From CAYNWT01 sp964450955 (GTDB lineage Bacteria; Planctomycetota; Planctomycetia; Planctomycetales; Planctomycetaceae), in the NCBI GenBank assembly GCA_964450955.1, contig CAYVFI010000019.1, positions 1-64,000 of the forward strand: a stretch of 64,000 nt of DNA, written 5' to 3'. How positions within the stretch are numbered: position 1 is the first letter of the stretch; the number at the start of each line of letters is the position of its first letter. This document shows positions 37,045 through 46,594 of this stretch, in pieces. Position numbers and translations under genes: made by a program. The notes beneath the pieces are model-generated. The model had not been told where the DNA came from. It did not search any database and was given only the letters and a program-made list of their open reading frames with translations.

Positions 37045-38304
37045 TCACCGACGCAGCGGAGACTGCGGCACCGTTGAACGTGACGATGAAGTTTCTCGAA
37101 CCGGAGCCAGCCGAGTGGCTGCAATCGGATCATCCGCGGCAGCCAGATGTCGCAGTCGTGGCCGGAACGCAACCAACAACAACAACGGCAGGTACCACAA
37201 AACATAAACCGCGGGAGTTTCCGGGTACCACAGCTGAGACAGCACTACCAGAACCGTTGAGTGCGCAATGAGATGGCCGAGTTCTTTTTGACGCGGCCAG
37301 ATGGTGAGCGTCAGGAATACGCAGAAAAACACGATCATAAAGTGCGGTCGCAACAACTGCTGAAGCGACTGCGCCGTGGAATAGGCTTCCACGTTTAAGA
37401 TCCTGACCAGGCTCCAGTTCATGGACGCCAACAACTTACCGGTCACAGTGTCCGGCACCGACGTTAGCATGAGCGGCACAGTCAAGATGGCTCCGACAAT
37501 CGCCAGGCCGGTGCCAAATCGAACCAGCCGTTTTCGACCATAAAAGGCGGCCCACAAAGGCAGCAGGAAGATGGTCGAGAACAACGCTCCACATGCGAAC
37601 GCCAGCATGCTGCCGGCAATCAACGGGCGTTTGTAAAAGACGAAGGCCCAAATCAGAAACGCAGCTGGCACCGCGTGGTTGACACGATGAACGTAGAAGG
37701 CAGTACACGGCAGCAGCAAGTAGAGCGCGGCCATGGAAATGCCGAGCGTGAAATTGCCGAAGTGATTGTAACCAAGAAGCAAAAGCCCAAGCACAACCGC
37801 GGCGTGGGCAAACACTGCCACAATCCGCATCGCAACCAGTTCAGCCGATCTGGGATTCACCTTCTTGGAAATCGCCAGCGCCTGTGAAGCCACTAAGGTC
37901 GTGGTTGGATCGCTATCGGCTGTCGCTGTTGCTCGGTGTTCAAGCACGTTCTCAGCTTGTTCGGCCAGAGCGAGAGATGGTTCGACAGTGATGACGCGAA
38001 TGACCAGGACCACAAATGCGGCAATGCATAAGAACGACAGACCGTACACATTGAGGTTCGGTTCAACCCGAGGTCTCCGCATGAACCGGCAATCGAAGAT
38101 CAGTCGCACTGCCAACAACACGGACACTGAGTACAGAACCCAGGGGAAGTTGTCGTACACAAACAGCGCGGGCGTGAGTCCAATCAGCAACAGCAGGTCC
38201 AGGTTCCGGACCGACCATAGCTTGGTGAACCGCCCATAGATGGCGGCAATCAACAGTGAACTGTGCAGAACCCACGTCCACTCGGTAGTGGCCAATGCTT
38301 CCAT
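37045..38304 (-). CDS. Polytopic membrane protein, possibly a GT-C-type glycosyltransferase
   Basis: From ATG 38304, a 419-residue membrane protein with roughly ten hydrophobic segments. The middle (AALYLLLPCTAFYVHRVNHAVPAAFLIWAFVFYKRPLIAG) and general layout recall GT87/GT-C mannosyltransferases, but no catalytic Asp/Glu motif can be fixed with confidence. The C-terminus is a basic, Ser/Arg-rich cytosolic tail. A GGGGAC element seven bases upstream could be the ribosome site. Two hairpins lie in its 5' region (see 38344). Confidence 0.6.
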   Translation of the reverse strand: MEALATTEWTWVLHSSLLIAAIYGRFTKLWSVRNLDLLLLIGLTPALFVYDNFPWVLYSVSVLLAVRLIFDCRFMRRPRVEPNLNVYGLSFLCIAAFVVLVIRVITVEPSLALAEQAENVLEHRATATADSDPTTTLVASQALAISKKVNPRSAELVAMRIVAVFAHAAVVLGLLLLGYNHFGNFTLGISMAALYLLLPCTAFYVHRVNHAVPAAFLIWAFVFYKRPLIAGSMLAFACGALFSTIFLLPLWAAFYGRKRLVRFGTGLAIVGAILTVPLMLTSVPDTVTGKLLASMNWSLVRILNVEAYSTAQSLQQLLRPHFMIVFFCVFLTLTIWPRQKELGHLIAHSTVLVVLSQLWYPETPAVYVLWYLPLLLLVAFRPRLRHLAAADDPIAATRLAPVRETSSSRSTVPQSPLRR

Positions 38305-38314
38305 ACGGAGTCCC

Positions 38315-38364
38315 CGCGACAACTGGTCGCGAACCACAACGGTCCGCAGCGTCCCCCGCTGCGG
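38315..38364. repeat. Pair of small hairpins upstream of the 38304 start
   Basis: CCGCAGCG (38344-38351) pairs perfectly with CGCTGCGG (38357-38364), loop TCCCC. Next to it, CGCGAC-AACTG-GTCGCG forms a 6-bp stem. The second resembles the CGACCAACTGGTTG core of the hairpin at 31070, so these may be members of a REP-like family. Confidence 0.4.
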
Positions 38365-38622
38365 CCGAATCGAATACCCACGATCAACTCCGGCTCCCCA
38401 GCCGTCAAACGTTGATCAACATACAAATTGGACGAGGCCCCGCCGTCGAAAGCAAGTGTTGCGCGGGCTGCGCCGGAAAAAAACTGGACAGACAATCAGT
38501 TTTTAGGCTCTTTAAGTAAGCTGCGCTAAGCTTCTGGCCCATTCTGTTCACTGGTCAATTGCATAAACCCGGTGTCACAGGCTAGCAGCCGGGTAAGACG
38601 GATTTGCGATGCACGAGCCAAT

Positions 38623-40317
38623 CTACGCGCCGGGACTGGTGTCGGGCGAGGAGTTGCCCGTGTCATCTGTTGGTGGAGCGAACAACGGAAGCGGAGGAAT
38701 TTCCTGTTGGTTCGCCATGGCTTCCAGGCAATCGCGAGCGTACTGGATCTGCGTTCCGAGTTCTCGATTGTCTTTGTACAACCGAACCACACTTTGCCAG
38801 ATACCGCGTGCCTTTAGTCGAGCACCCCGGTGACGGAAAGCCGTCTCGGCTCTTTGCAGCGCAGCGTTCACTGTGTTCAAGCTACCGTCCGCTGCCGGAG
38901 CAGCCTGCAGATCTTTGATGCGTGCTTTGGCCAGGTTCACGATGGCGCGATCTTTTTCTATGCCCTCAAAAAGATTTACGACACCTTCATAGTGTTCGAC
39001 CGCGGTCAGTCGATCACCAAAGTCCTCGAACTCTTTCGCCTCGACATACTTGGCTTCAGCCTCTGTCAGATCCGGGTCATTCGATTCCACCCTGGCCAGC
39101 GCGCGGCTTTCCGCTCGGTCCATTTCAATTTGATCTTTGAACCCGGAAATTTCGTCCTTGTGCGGACCATCCTCGAATTTGGTTTGGTAGGTGTCGATGT
39201 CTTTTAGAATTCTATCGACGTCAGTCCACGTAGGATCGTTGCTGTAGTTTTCAGCGATTTTCTCAAACAGTTCCTGTTCATTCAGTGGCCACATTTTCCA
39301 GGCGACGGCTCCGACTACGACACCGAGGCACATCATCAGGAACCAGGTGGTTTCCCAGAACGGGACCTTTTTCTTTTTCTTCTTCTTTTTCTTTTTGCCG
39401 ATGGCCTGATGAAGATCCGCGCGATCTTTTTCGGTCGCTACGGTATCGACTGGCCCACTGGTCATCGCGTGGCTGGCCATGCTGGCCTGATCGGACACGC
39501 GCGTTCGCACGTCTTCCAGCAATGTGTGAACAGCCAATGCGTCGTAGGGGCGGTCGTCCGGTTCCTTTGCCAGAAGCCGCTGGATAACTCGATCCAGCCA
39601 AATGGGACACTCAAGATTATGTTCGCACACGCTGTCCGGAGGATCGTTGAGATGCTTCATAAACATCTCGGCCGCATTGTCGCCGGGGAAGGGAACCGAA
39701 CCAGTCAGGAACTGATAAAGTAAACAGCCCATCGCATAGAGATCGGTCTTGGCACCGATGGGGTGCTTGCCATGAATTTGCTCTGGTGCCATGTAAGCGT
39801 AGGTCCCGACCGTCTTGCCGGCGGCTGTCAGGGCGGTGGCGTCGTTGTCTCTGGCGATACCAAAATCGCCCAGACGTAGACGTCCTTTTTTTGAGATGAA
39901 AAGGTTTCCCGGCTTCAGGTCACGGTGCACGATGCCGTGGTTGTGAGCGTGTTCCAGAGCCGAACACAGCTGCAGTCCCACGCGGATCGTCTGTTCCCAG
40001 CTAAGCCGTCCTTTGCGTTCCAGAATGGTGTCCAGCGAACCACCATCCATGTACTCCATCGCGTAGTAGCGTTGATCACCGGCTCGGCCGCCGCCGAAGT
40101 AGCGCACAATGTTGGGATGCTCTAACTTCTTAAGGATGTCGATCTCCCGTTCGAATCGAGAGATCAGTTTTTTATCAGCGCATAAAGCGGGCGCGAGAAT
40201 TTTTAGGGCAACTTTTTCGCCGGTGTCGCGGTAGGTTGCCAGATAGACAATCCCCATACCGCCGACGCCAAGTTGCTTGCCTACGTCAAATGGGCCTAGT
40301 TTCCGCGCTTCCGACAC
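38623..40317 (-). CDS. Transmembrane serine/threonine protein kinase (PknB-like)
   Basis: A 564-residue Hanks-type kinase. Residues 8-270 are the kinase domain: GVGGMGIVY Gly-loop, Lys39 (VALKI), HRDLKPGN (131-138), DFG (151-153) and the APE-equivalent MAPEQ. A poly-Lys tract (308-317) precedes one transmembrane helix (~325-341), and then comes a ~220-residue extracytoplasmic helical domain with Pro/Thr-rich end. GTG 40317 is supported by AGGAG about ten bases upstream. It is divergent from an FHA-domain gene, a plausible phosphothreonine reader of this kinase (inference). Confidence 0.95.
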   Translation of the reverse strand: MSEARKLGPFDVGKQLGVGGMGIVYLATYRDTGEKVALKILAPALCADKKLISRFEREIDILKKLEHPNIVRYFGGGRAGDQRYYAMEYMDGGSLDTILERKGRLSWEQTIRVGLQLCSALEHAHNHGIVHRDLKPGNLFISKKGRLRLGDFGIARDNDATALTAAGKTVGTYAYMAPEQIHGKHPIGAKTDLYAMGCLLYQFLTGSVPFPGDNAAEMFMKHLNDPPDSVCEHNLECPIWLDRVIQRLLAKEPDDRPYDALAVHTLLEDVRTRVSDQASMASHAMTSGPVDTVATEKDRADLHQAIGKKKKKKKKKKVPFWETTWFLMMCLGVVVGAVAWKMWPLNEQELFEKIAENYSNDPTWTDVDRILKDIDTYQTKFEDGPHKDEISGFKDQIEMDRAESRALARVESNDPDLTEAEAKYVEAKEFEDFGDRLTAVEHYEGVVNLFEGIEKDRAIVNLAKARIKDLQAAPAADGSLNTVNAALQRAETAFRHRGARLKARGIWQSVVRLYKDNRELGTQIQYARDCLEAMANQQEIPPLPLFAPPTDDTGNSSPDTSPGA

Positions 40318-40633
40318 CTGAATTGGTCTCCTGAGTCGCCCGCCGCTGCCCGCTGTGTTACGTCTGGATTGTCCACGTGGACGGACCTAAGTTCAACAGC
40401 CGTTACGCAAGGGCTGTACAGGTACTTCTAACAGAAGGCACCGCAGACCACTAATCCTCACATCCCTCAGGTTCGTCGATGAAACACGCCCGCGCCGCCT
40501 GCCGGAGTGTTGCAGAACCTCAATCCAACCAGAACTTAATCAAGCCGGGCCTGCCCATACCAACATCTGCTTGACAGACCTCGACCGTGGCGAAAAACTC
40601 TGTCACAGCTTTCCGTCGAGCATAGCGGGGAAA

Positions 40634-41068
40634 ATGCACGCTCAACTCATACCAAACGATGGCAGCGCACCAATCACATTGCGCAAAGATATCACGTTGG
40701 TTGGACGGAAGACCGGCCTGTGTGACCTGGTCATCGATCGTTCCAGTGTCTCGAAGATCCACTGCATTCTGGTGAAAACCGATGGCCTGCTGTTTGTTCG
40801 CGATCTTGGCAGCACCAACGGAACGCGTGTGAATGGTCAGCGAGTCACCAGAGGAGCGTTGCTTCCGGGCGACGTTTTGTCGTTCTCCAGCGTGAAGTAT
40901 CAGATTCACCTGGGCCCTGACATCCCGCTGGATGAAATTGACGAAGCCGCTGAACACACAGAAATGATTCCACTGTTCGACAACTCTGAAGAACGGCTCA
41001 TCGAATCAGACAGCAGCCAAAGCGACGTTCGCATGCTGGGCGATTCTGATTTTCTCAACGACATTTAG
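40634..41068 (+). CDS. FHA-domain protein
   Basis: A 144-residue cytosolic protein. An FHA phosphothreonine-binding domain covers residues ~20-95, with GRKTGLCDLVIDRSSVSKIHC (the GR…S..H core) and LGSTNGTRVNGQ. The C-terminal ~45 residues are acidic. ATG 40634 follows GGGGAAA, a fair ribosome site; the open frame upstream is not coding-like. It is divergent from the Ser/Thr kinase, with a ~316-base shared promoter region. It overlaps the 3' end of tsaE by four bases on the opposite strand. Confidence 0.9.
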   Translation: MHAQLIPNDGSAPITLRKDITLVGRKTGLCDLVIDRSSVSKIHCILVKTDGLLFVRDLGSTNGTRVNGQRVTRGALLPGDVLSFSSVKYQIHLGPDIPLDEIDEAAEHTEMIPLFDNSEERLIESDSSQSDVRMLGDSDFLNDI

Positions 41069-41541
41069 CCCGCACTTTTGTCGGCAAGCTTTGCGGCGAT
41101 GTCCCGCGATCGTTGATGTGTATCGCGGATCGTTATGGTTCTGGTTTCCACGTCGGTCGCCGCGATTTCGATCCTAATGGTGCGAGCGGGTAGAAGTTCT
41201 TCAATCCGCTGCGGCCATTCAATCAGGCACACACCTGCGTGTTCCAGCAATTCGATACCGCCAATGTCTTCAAACTCAGCCGGTTCGCTTAATCGGTAGG
41301 TGTCGAAGTGGTACACAGGCAATCGGCCATCGTATTGCTGCAGCAGCACAAACGTGGGACTGTTGACGAGATCAGGATCAACCCCCAGGCCGGACGCAAT
41401 GCCTTTTGACAGGTGGGTCTTACCGGCTCCAAGATCGCCGGACAAAGCGATGACATCTCTTGCGATTAGATGCCCGGCAAGTTGCGAACCAAACTTGATG
41501 GTCGCATCAACGCATGGAGACTGAAACGAGAACTCGGCCAT
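41065..41541 (-). CDS. tsaE: tRNA threonylcarbamoyladenosine biosynthesis ATPase TsaE
   Basis: The ATPase of the TsaBDE complex that makes t6A37 in ANN-decoding tRNAs. It has Walker A GDLGAGKTHLSKG near residue 36, the SPTFVLLQQY block, YHFDTYRL, and LIEWPQRIEELLP, all standard for TsaE. From ATG 41541 it is 158 residues. A start at 41568 overlapping the epimerase stop by 19 bases is also possible. It is in an operon with the epimerase upstream. Confidence 0.93.
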   Translation of the reverse strand: MAEFSFQSPCVDATIKFGSQLAGHLIARDVIALSGDLGAGKTHLSKGIASGLGVDPDLVNSPTFVLLQQYDGRLPVYHFDTYRLSEPAEFEDIGGIELLEHAGVCLIEWPQRIEELLPARTIRIEIAATDVETRTITIRDTHQRSRDIAAKLADKSAG

Positions 41542-41549
41542 TCGGTCAA

Positions 41550-42515
41550 CTATTGCGAACGTTTCCATTCAATGATGTCGTCCAGAATCTCACCCAGTGT
41601 CGCGGTTGGTTTCTTACCAATGGCCGCTTCCAACCGGTCAATATTCGGAACACGCCGACGCACGTCTTCGAAGTTGGCTCCGTAAGCTTCTTCATACGGC
41701 TTGTATTGAATCTTCACGGACGGATCGGTTCGTTCAATCACCTGTTCAGCCAGCCCTTGGATGGTGACGGGCTGATCGCTGCCGATGTTGTACACGTTGC
41801 CGGCGGTTTCCGGTGTCTGCATCAGTGTGATCACGCAATCGACAATCTCACGCACATGCGCGAAGCAGCGTACCTGGGTTCCATCGTCGTAGACCATGAC
41901 GGGGCCGCCAGAGAGTGCCTGTTCGACAAATCGAGGAACCACCATGCCGTAGTGGCCAACCTGACGTGGTCCGACAACATTGAAGAACCGACCAACGGTC
42001 ACACCCAAACCGTATTTCTTGTGGTAGGCCAGCGCGAGGAATTCGTCGATCGCTTTCGAACAGCCGTAGGCCCAGCGAGGTTTGGATGTGGGGCCGAAAT
42101 GCAAGTCGTCTTCTTCAGTCCATGCGTCTTTTGGGTTCTTGCCGTAGGCTTCGCTGGTGGAGGCCAGGAAAAACCGTTTGACCCCGTGCACGGCCAGCCT
42201 AAGCAGGGTTTCCGTCGGGTAAATGTTGGTTTCAATGGTGCGGACCGGATCGTCGGCAACCAATTGAACGCCAACCGCGGCGGCCATGTGGTAGACCTCT
42301 TCGATGCCGGGCACGACATCGGCCAATGCAACGGGGTCTGTGATTGAAGCCTGACGGAAGTGGAAGTTGGGGTGATCTTTGACGGAGTCCAGGTTCTCCA
42401 TGCGACCGGTTGAAAGGTCGTCCAGAACCGTTACTTCGTGTCCAAGCTCCAGAAGCCTCCCGGTCAGGTGGCTACCGATGAAACCGGCACCGCCAGTGAC
42501 CAAGCAGCGTGGCAT
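41550..42515 (-). CDS. NAD-dependent nucleotide-sugar epimerase/dehydratase
   Basis: A 321-residue extended SDR. The cofactor motif is TGGAGFIGSHL (residues 7-17). The catalytic residues are in STSEAYGK and YGCSKAIDEF (Tyr-x3-Lys). The pattern RFFNVVGPRQVGHYGMVVPRFV and the C-terminal NIGSDQPVTIQGLAEQVIE resemble UDP-glucuronate decarboxylase and UDP-glucose 4-epimerase-like enzymes; the exact substrate is not decidable. Cytosolic, for surface polysaccharide precursors. Directly upstream of tsaE. Confidence 0.88.
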   Translation of the reverse strand: MPRCLVTGGAGFIGSHLTGRLLELGHEVTVLDDLSTGRMENLDSVKDHPNFHFRQASITDPVALADVVPGIEEVYHMAAAVGVQLVADDPVRTIETNIYPTETLLRLAVHGVKRFFLASTSEAYGKNPKDAWTEEDDLHFGPTSKPRWAYGCSKAIDEFLALAYHKKYGLGVTVGRFFNVVGPRQVGHYGMVVPRFVEQALSGGPVMVYDDGTQVRCFAHVREIVDCVITLMQTPETAGNVYNIGSDQPVTIQGLAEQVIERTDPSVKIQYKPYEEAYGANFEDVRRRVPNIDRLEAAIGKKPTATLGEILDDIIEWKRSQ

Positions 42516-42766
42516 TTGCTTCCCCTACATCAGTGATTGCGAATTGGCAGAATAACGCATGCATTTGGCAAACCCAAGCCGGCCGACGGGGTTACTACGG
42601 CGTGGGTCCGCCAACCGTGGGGCCAAACGAGGGAAAGGGTTGTCCGTTTAGTAGAAGAACGGAGGCTGCCGCATGGCAATGCTGTATTCCGGTTCCAGCC
42701 GATTGGACGACGCCAGGAAAGCCAGTTACTCTGGGTTCTTATCAATCGCCATGGAGTGCAGCAGTA

Positions 42767-43102
42767 ATGTGTTCACTAGGTTTGCTTGTGGGAATCTTTA
42801 TCGCAGCGGCACCACAGGAGCAGCCAGCCGGCCGTCCGGTGGTCGTGCGATTCAAGAATGGCCCCGTTGTCACGGCCTACGAAGTGCGACCGTACCTGAC
42901 CTCAGGGTTTGAGGTTCAGGAACGAACCGAAAACCGGTTTTGGAACCCATCACGAGACAAGGTGACGAACCCCAAACCCGCACAGCAGCCGAAATCTAAG
43001 CAGTCAAAAACCAAGCCGCCCGTCGAATCTCGCCCCAGCGAAACCAGAGATAAGGCTGGCCCCAAACAGAACAAGAAGTCCCCGACAGACCGTGGCAATT
43101 AG
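42767..43102 (+). CDS. Small exported Lys/Pro-rich protein
   Basis: A 111-residue protein from ATG 42767 (GGAG ten bases upstream) with an N-terminal hydrophobic signal (LGLLVGIFIAAAP). A short ordered part follows (VVVRFKNGPVVTAYEVRPYL), and then a disordered Lys/Pro/Ser/Gln tail. The open frame extends to 42509 but lacks a start with coding character. No family is recognised. It is convergent with the next gene. Confidence 0.5.
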   Translation: MCSLGLLVGIFIAAAPQEQPAGRPVVVRFKNGPVVTAYEVRPYLTSGFEVQERTENRFWNPSRDKVTNPKPAQQPKSKQSKTKPPVESRPSETRDKAGPKQNKKSPTDRGN

Positions 43103-43139
43103 CCAATTGTGTCGGCGAGACATTTAATGCCGCGAGGGT

Positions 43140-44867
43140 CTACGGCGTTCCGAGATTCTCTTTTGAGAACTTGGCTAACAACTTGCCCAGCAACCGGATG
43201 ACTCCTGTTCCGTATTCCGTCACGCCTTCAATCCGGTCTTCCAACCGCTTCAGTTTGAAAGTGATGACGTCATCCTTGTCTGTCATTGAATCCAACGCTC
43301 GGCGACCAAGGTCACGCATTTCCTGACGGCGTGATTTCTTCTTTTTCTCTTTCGGGACAGGCAGGCGTGCTTCAACTTTATTCTTGAGATCAATCCAGGG
43401 ACGAAGGTGAGCCATCAAGTCGATTGCTGGTGCACCCATTTCGCCAGTGCTTTCCTTACCGACCTCTTCGATTGCCGCCTTCAATTTGTTCTCAGCCCCC
43501 GCGCTACCAACAGCGGTCCAAAGACCGTTGTCGCTGATTCCAACCCAGATCACGCCGTCGTTTGCGAAGAAGTCGTTGAATTCAGCTTTGTACTTGGTAG
43601 ACATGATGAGCTTGTGAATATCAGTGTCTCCATACCTGGCGACATTCTTTTCCAGCTTCTGTTTTGTGTTAGCTTTCGGAACCAGTTCCAGCATCTTCAT
43701 CAAGTCGCAACCTGGCGGAACCTTCAGGCCGCTAATCATCGTGTGCTTGCCATTTGGTTCCTTCGTCACTTCGACAAAGGCATCAATAATCCCGGCGTCT
43801 GAACCCAGCTTCAACATACCCAGGATGTGTTTGGCTAGTTCTTTGGCCGACGCCTTTTCCCCACTCGAGAGTTCACTTTTGTCGATGCGTTCAACTGAGT
43901 CCGGTAGTGTCTTGTCCCAGAACTCAGCAAAGTTTTCCTTGCGCATGTCATCCAGCGGATGATTGACGCGAAGACTAAGAATCGCGTTGGGTTCGCGTTT
44001 GACGTTCGAGAAAATACTGATTGTCTTGCCAAAGTCAGCAATGGTCCCAGCCAACTCTGAGCCCTCAATCGGTTTCAAATCCATCGACAGCGTCGCACCA
44101 GCCGCCTTTGGCTTTAGGTTGAACCCGGCGGTGAGGCGATCAATGTCAGCCAGGAACCGCTCTGCTTCGTCCATCTGGTGTTCGGCCGCCAGACGTCGCA
44201 GGGCAAAGGCCGCTTTACTTTCGCTTGGCTGCTTCTTGATCGCGGCCATTAAGTTAGCGCGGCTGTCGGCGAACTTTTTTCGACGAAGATTTCTGTCCGC
44301 CGCCCCCATCTCTGTGTTCACAATTTCGACGCCGATGTTGTAGTTTCGGCGGACCAGATCCTTGATGGCGAGAGATCGGTCACCAAGTAGAATCGCTGCC
44401 ACGTCATTTTTCTTGGTGGCAAACGATGCATACCCCTTCAGGTATCGCATGAAGCCTTCGAAGGCATCTTCGCTTTCGTACAGACTCTTATCTTTTCTTT
44501 CAGGGTCCGTAAGCACTCCCAGAATTTCGATACCATCCCGGAAATCGCCGATATCGTTCACCGGGACGCTAAGCAGCATGGGTAGGTTCGACTTTTCTGC
44601 CAGGAAGTCGATTCGGATTGGCTTGTCTTCGTCGACGCCTTTCAGAAACTGCTCAAGAAAGTCGTTGACGTTCTTCCATTGCTTTCGCTCCTTCTTGCTG
44701 GTCAGACCAAACATCGCCTTAAGGTCGTTGCGGAGCGATTTGACGCCGGGATGCACAATCGTGATACGAGGCATCACTTTCTTTTGTGGCTGCTGAGCTC
44801 GAGCCGTCTGCGGCATCGAAATTACAAGCAGCAGACCCGTCAAAACGAAGCGAGAAATGTGTTTCAC
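43140..44867 (-). CDS. Secreted protein of unknown function
   Basis: From GTG 44867, a 576-residue exported protein. The signal peptide is ISRFVLTGLLLVISMPQTARAQ, preceded by AGGA about nine bases upstream. The rest is alternating alpha/beta sequence without a catalytic motif that I recognise. Regions such as GATLSMDLKPIEGSELAGTI and VIWVGISDNGLWTAVGS recall the FFTARFQLQAKPKSKLAILL and AFIGVTFREPDRLLFALCS segments of the module proteins at 19348 and 15935. A Lys-rich stretch occurs near residue 530. Function unknown. Confidence 0.7.
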   Translation of the reverse strand: MKHISRFVLTGLLLVISMPQTARAQQPQKKVMPRITIVHPGVKSLRNDLKAMFGLTSKKERKQWKNVNDFLEQFLKGVDEDKPIRIDFLAEKSNLPMLLSVPVNDIGDFRDGIEILGVLTDPERKDKSLYESEDAFEGFMRYLKGYASFATKKNDVAAILLGDRSLAIKDLVRRNYNIGVEIVNTEMGAADRNLRRKKFADSRANLMAAIKKQPSESKAAFALRRLAAEHQMDEAERFLADIDRLTAGFNLKPKAAGATLSMDLKPIEGSELAGTIADFGKTISIFSNVKREPNAILSLRVNHPLDDMRKENFAEFWDKTLPDSVERIDKSELSSGEKASAKELAKHILGMLKLGSDAGIIDAFVEVTKEPNGKHTMISGLKVPPGCDLMKMLELVPKANTKQKLEKNVARYGDTDIHKLIMSTKYKAEFNDFFANDGVIWVGISDNGLWTAVGSAGAENKLKAAIEEVGKESTGEMGAPAIDLMAHLRPWIDLKNKVEARLPVPKEKKKKSRRQEMRDLGRRALDSMTDKDDVITFKLKRLEDRIEGVTEYGTGVIRLLGKLLAKFSKENLGTP

Positions 44868-45894
44868 TACAGAGCTTCCTTTCGGGTGCCAACCAACTGT
44901 GTGGATTGGGCGAGTTGGCAAAGAACCGATTTCCAGCGAACGCCGGCAGAGATTGAATGCAAATTTATGGAGCATCATCGAGATGTGTACGCGTTTAAGT
45001 TAGTTCGACTCGACGACAGGCAGATGTCCAACGATGCGAGGCGCAGAGCAATTTGGCATTGAGATTGTACCGGGAGATCAGGCAAACCCGCGAATTCTAC
45101 AGCGACACGCAAAAGCAGGAAAGATTCACATCCGCCGACTGGCCTACCCCTTTGCCCCATCCAGCCCTGAAGCTGTGCGGACTAGGCACTCTGGACTGCC
45201 GGATGAAGCCCGAATTCCTCCGGTAATGCCAGGCTCTGTAAAGAACAGCCCCCGCATCTTCCCCATACCAGCCATGCCATGCAAGCTGCGCCGCATACCG
45301 CAGGCCGTGACAACTTACTGGGCAGAATCGCTTCCCAATCTCAAGATGGTGCGACCAGCCCGACAACTTTCAGCAGACTTGCGTCAATCTGGCCTATTCA
45401 CCCAAGCACTGAAAGAACTTAGCTCCTTCCGTATCGGCGGTTTCCAGGAAGTCGCCTTTACCACGGCCGGTACTGGTCGCGCCACATTTCCCCGTACAAC
45501 CGACTCTTAGGAAGCGTGAGCCCGCGATTTTCTTTCTTCTTAACCATCCAATCAGTCCGTACACCAAAGTTGCTTCACCGACGTGGAACCAGCCGCGTTC
45601 TGTTAACCGCCTGCAATGCGAACCCGGCCGACTGCCTCCACTCACGGCGATCTGAAGAACCCAGTTCCCCCGCCCGCACCGACCGCACCCGGGTGCTGGT
45701 TCCGGTCTCAAAAATGGGTCTCACTGGTCCCCTAAAACCCGTCGGTTGACCCTTCCCCCGATCGCGCTATGCTTCCGCAGAGTGTTGATATAAGCTCTGC
45801 CGAGCTACTCGACACTTGACGAATGTGCTGGCGTATCCAGCGTGGCACTGAGACTATCGGGACGCCTGTTGGCGACCCACAACGGAGCAACCAC
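44868..45894. other. Roughly 1-kb intergenic region with no supportable gene
   Basis: Several open frames exist on both strands (for example 45034-45510 plus), but none has a good start site, signal peptide or family-like composition. I see no rRNA, tRNA or clear repeat. It precedes the clpP pair and probably holds their promoter. Confidence 0.35.
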
Positions 45895-46512
45895 ATGACG
45901 GACCCACTCAGCAAAATCTCCGCCTACCAGCCAATGGCATCCAGTTATCAGCGTCAGCGCCAGATGACGATCGGCGATTTGCTGCTCGAGAACCGAATCA
46001 TCTTCCTGGATGGACCGATTCACGACGGCAGTGCCAACCTAATCGTGATGAAAATGCTGTTCCTGCAGTCAGAGAACCGGCACCAGGATATCCATTTTTA
46101 CATCAACTCCCCGGGTGGATCAGTCACAGCAACACTGGCGATGTACGACATCATGCAGTTTGTTGAATGCGACGTCGCGACATACTGCGTTGGCCTTTCA
46201 GCCAGTGGTGGAGCGATTCTTGTTGCCGGAGGAACTGCGGGTAAGCGGTTCGCACTGCAGCACTCAAAGATGATGATTCACCAGCCGTGGGGTGAAGTCG
46301 GTGGTCAGGTGTCTGACATCGAAATCCAGGCCAAAGACATCATCGACACACGCGAGTTGCTTAACGAAATTCTGGCTGGGCACACGGGCCAGGACGTGGA
46401 AACGATCGCGAAAGATACAGAACGCGACCGCTACCTGACTGCAGTGGAAGCCAAAGAGTACGGTCTGGTCGACGAAGTTCTGACTCGAAACGAACCAAAG
46501 AAGGACAGCTAA
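45895..46512 (+). CDS. clpP: ATP-dependent Clp protease proteolytic subunit, divergent paralogue
   Basis: A 205-residue ClpP serine protease subunit. The catalytic residues are present as Ser104 (in LSASGGA, where most ClpPs have ASMGA), His129 (MIHQP) and Asp174 (KDTERDR). The oligomer and handle region (HFYINSPGGSVTATLAMYD) is conserved. It would form barrel rings with ClpX/ClpA partners. ATG 45895 gives the usual ~25-residue N-terminal extension; upstream starts are not coding-like. It is followed after 82 bases by a second, canonical clpP. Confidence 0.92.
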   Translation: MTDPLSKISAYQPMASSYQRQRQMTIGDLLLENRIIFLDGPIHDGSANLIVMKMLFLQSENRHQDIHFYINSPGGSVTATLAMYDIMQFVECDVATYCVGLSASGGAILVAGGTAGKRFALQHSKMMIHQPWGEVGGQVSDIEIQAKDIIDTRELLNEILAGHTGQDVETIAKDTERDRYLTAVEAKEYGLVDEVLTRNEPKKDS

Positions 46513-46594
46513 CCGATTCCCCGGAGTCCCTCGCGGTCTTCTTTGGGAACTGACCAGCCCCTATCAGCACACATCAGTTTGAACGGAACCACCT

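Noticed and set aside
45034..45510. 158-codon open frame on the plus strand
   Set aside because: No signal peptide, ribosome site or family motif, and the opposite strand is equally open.
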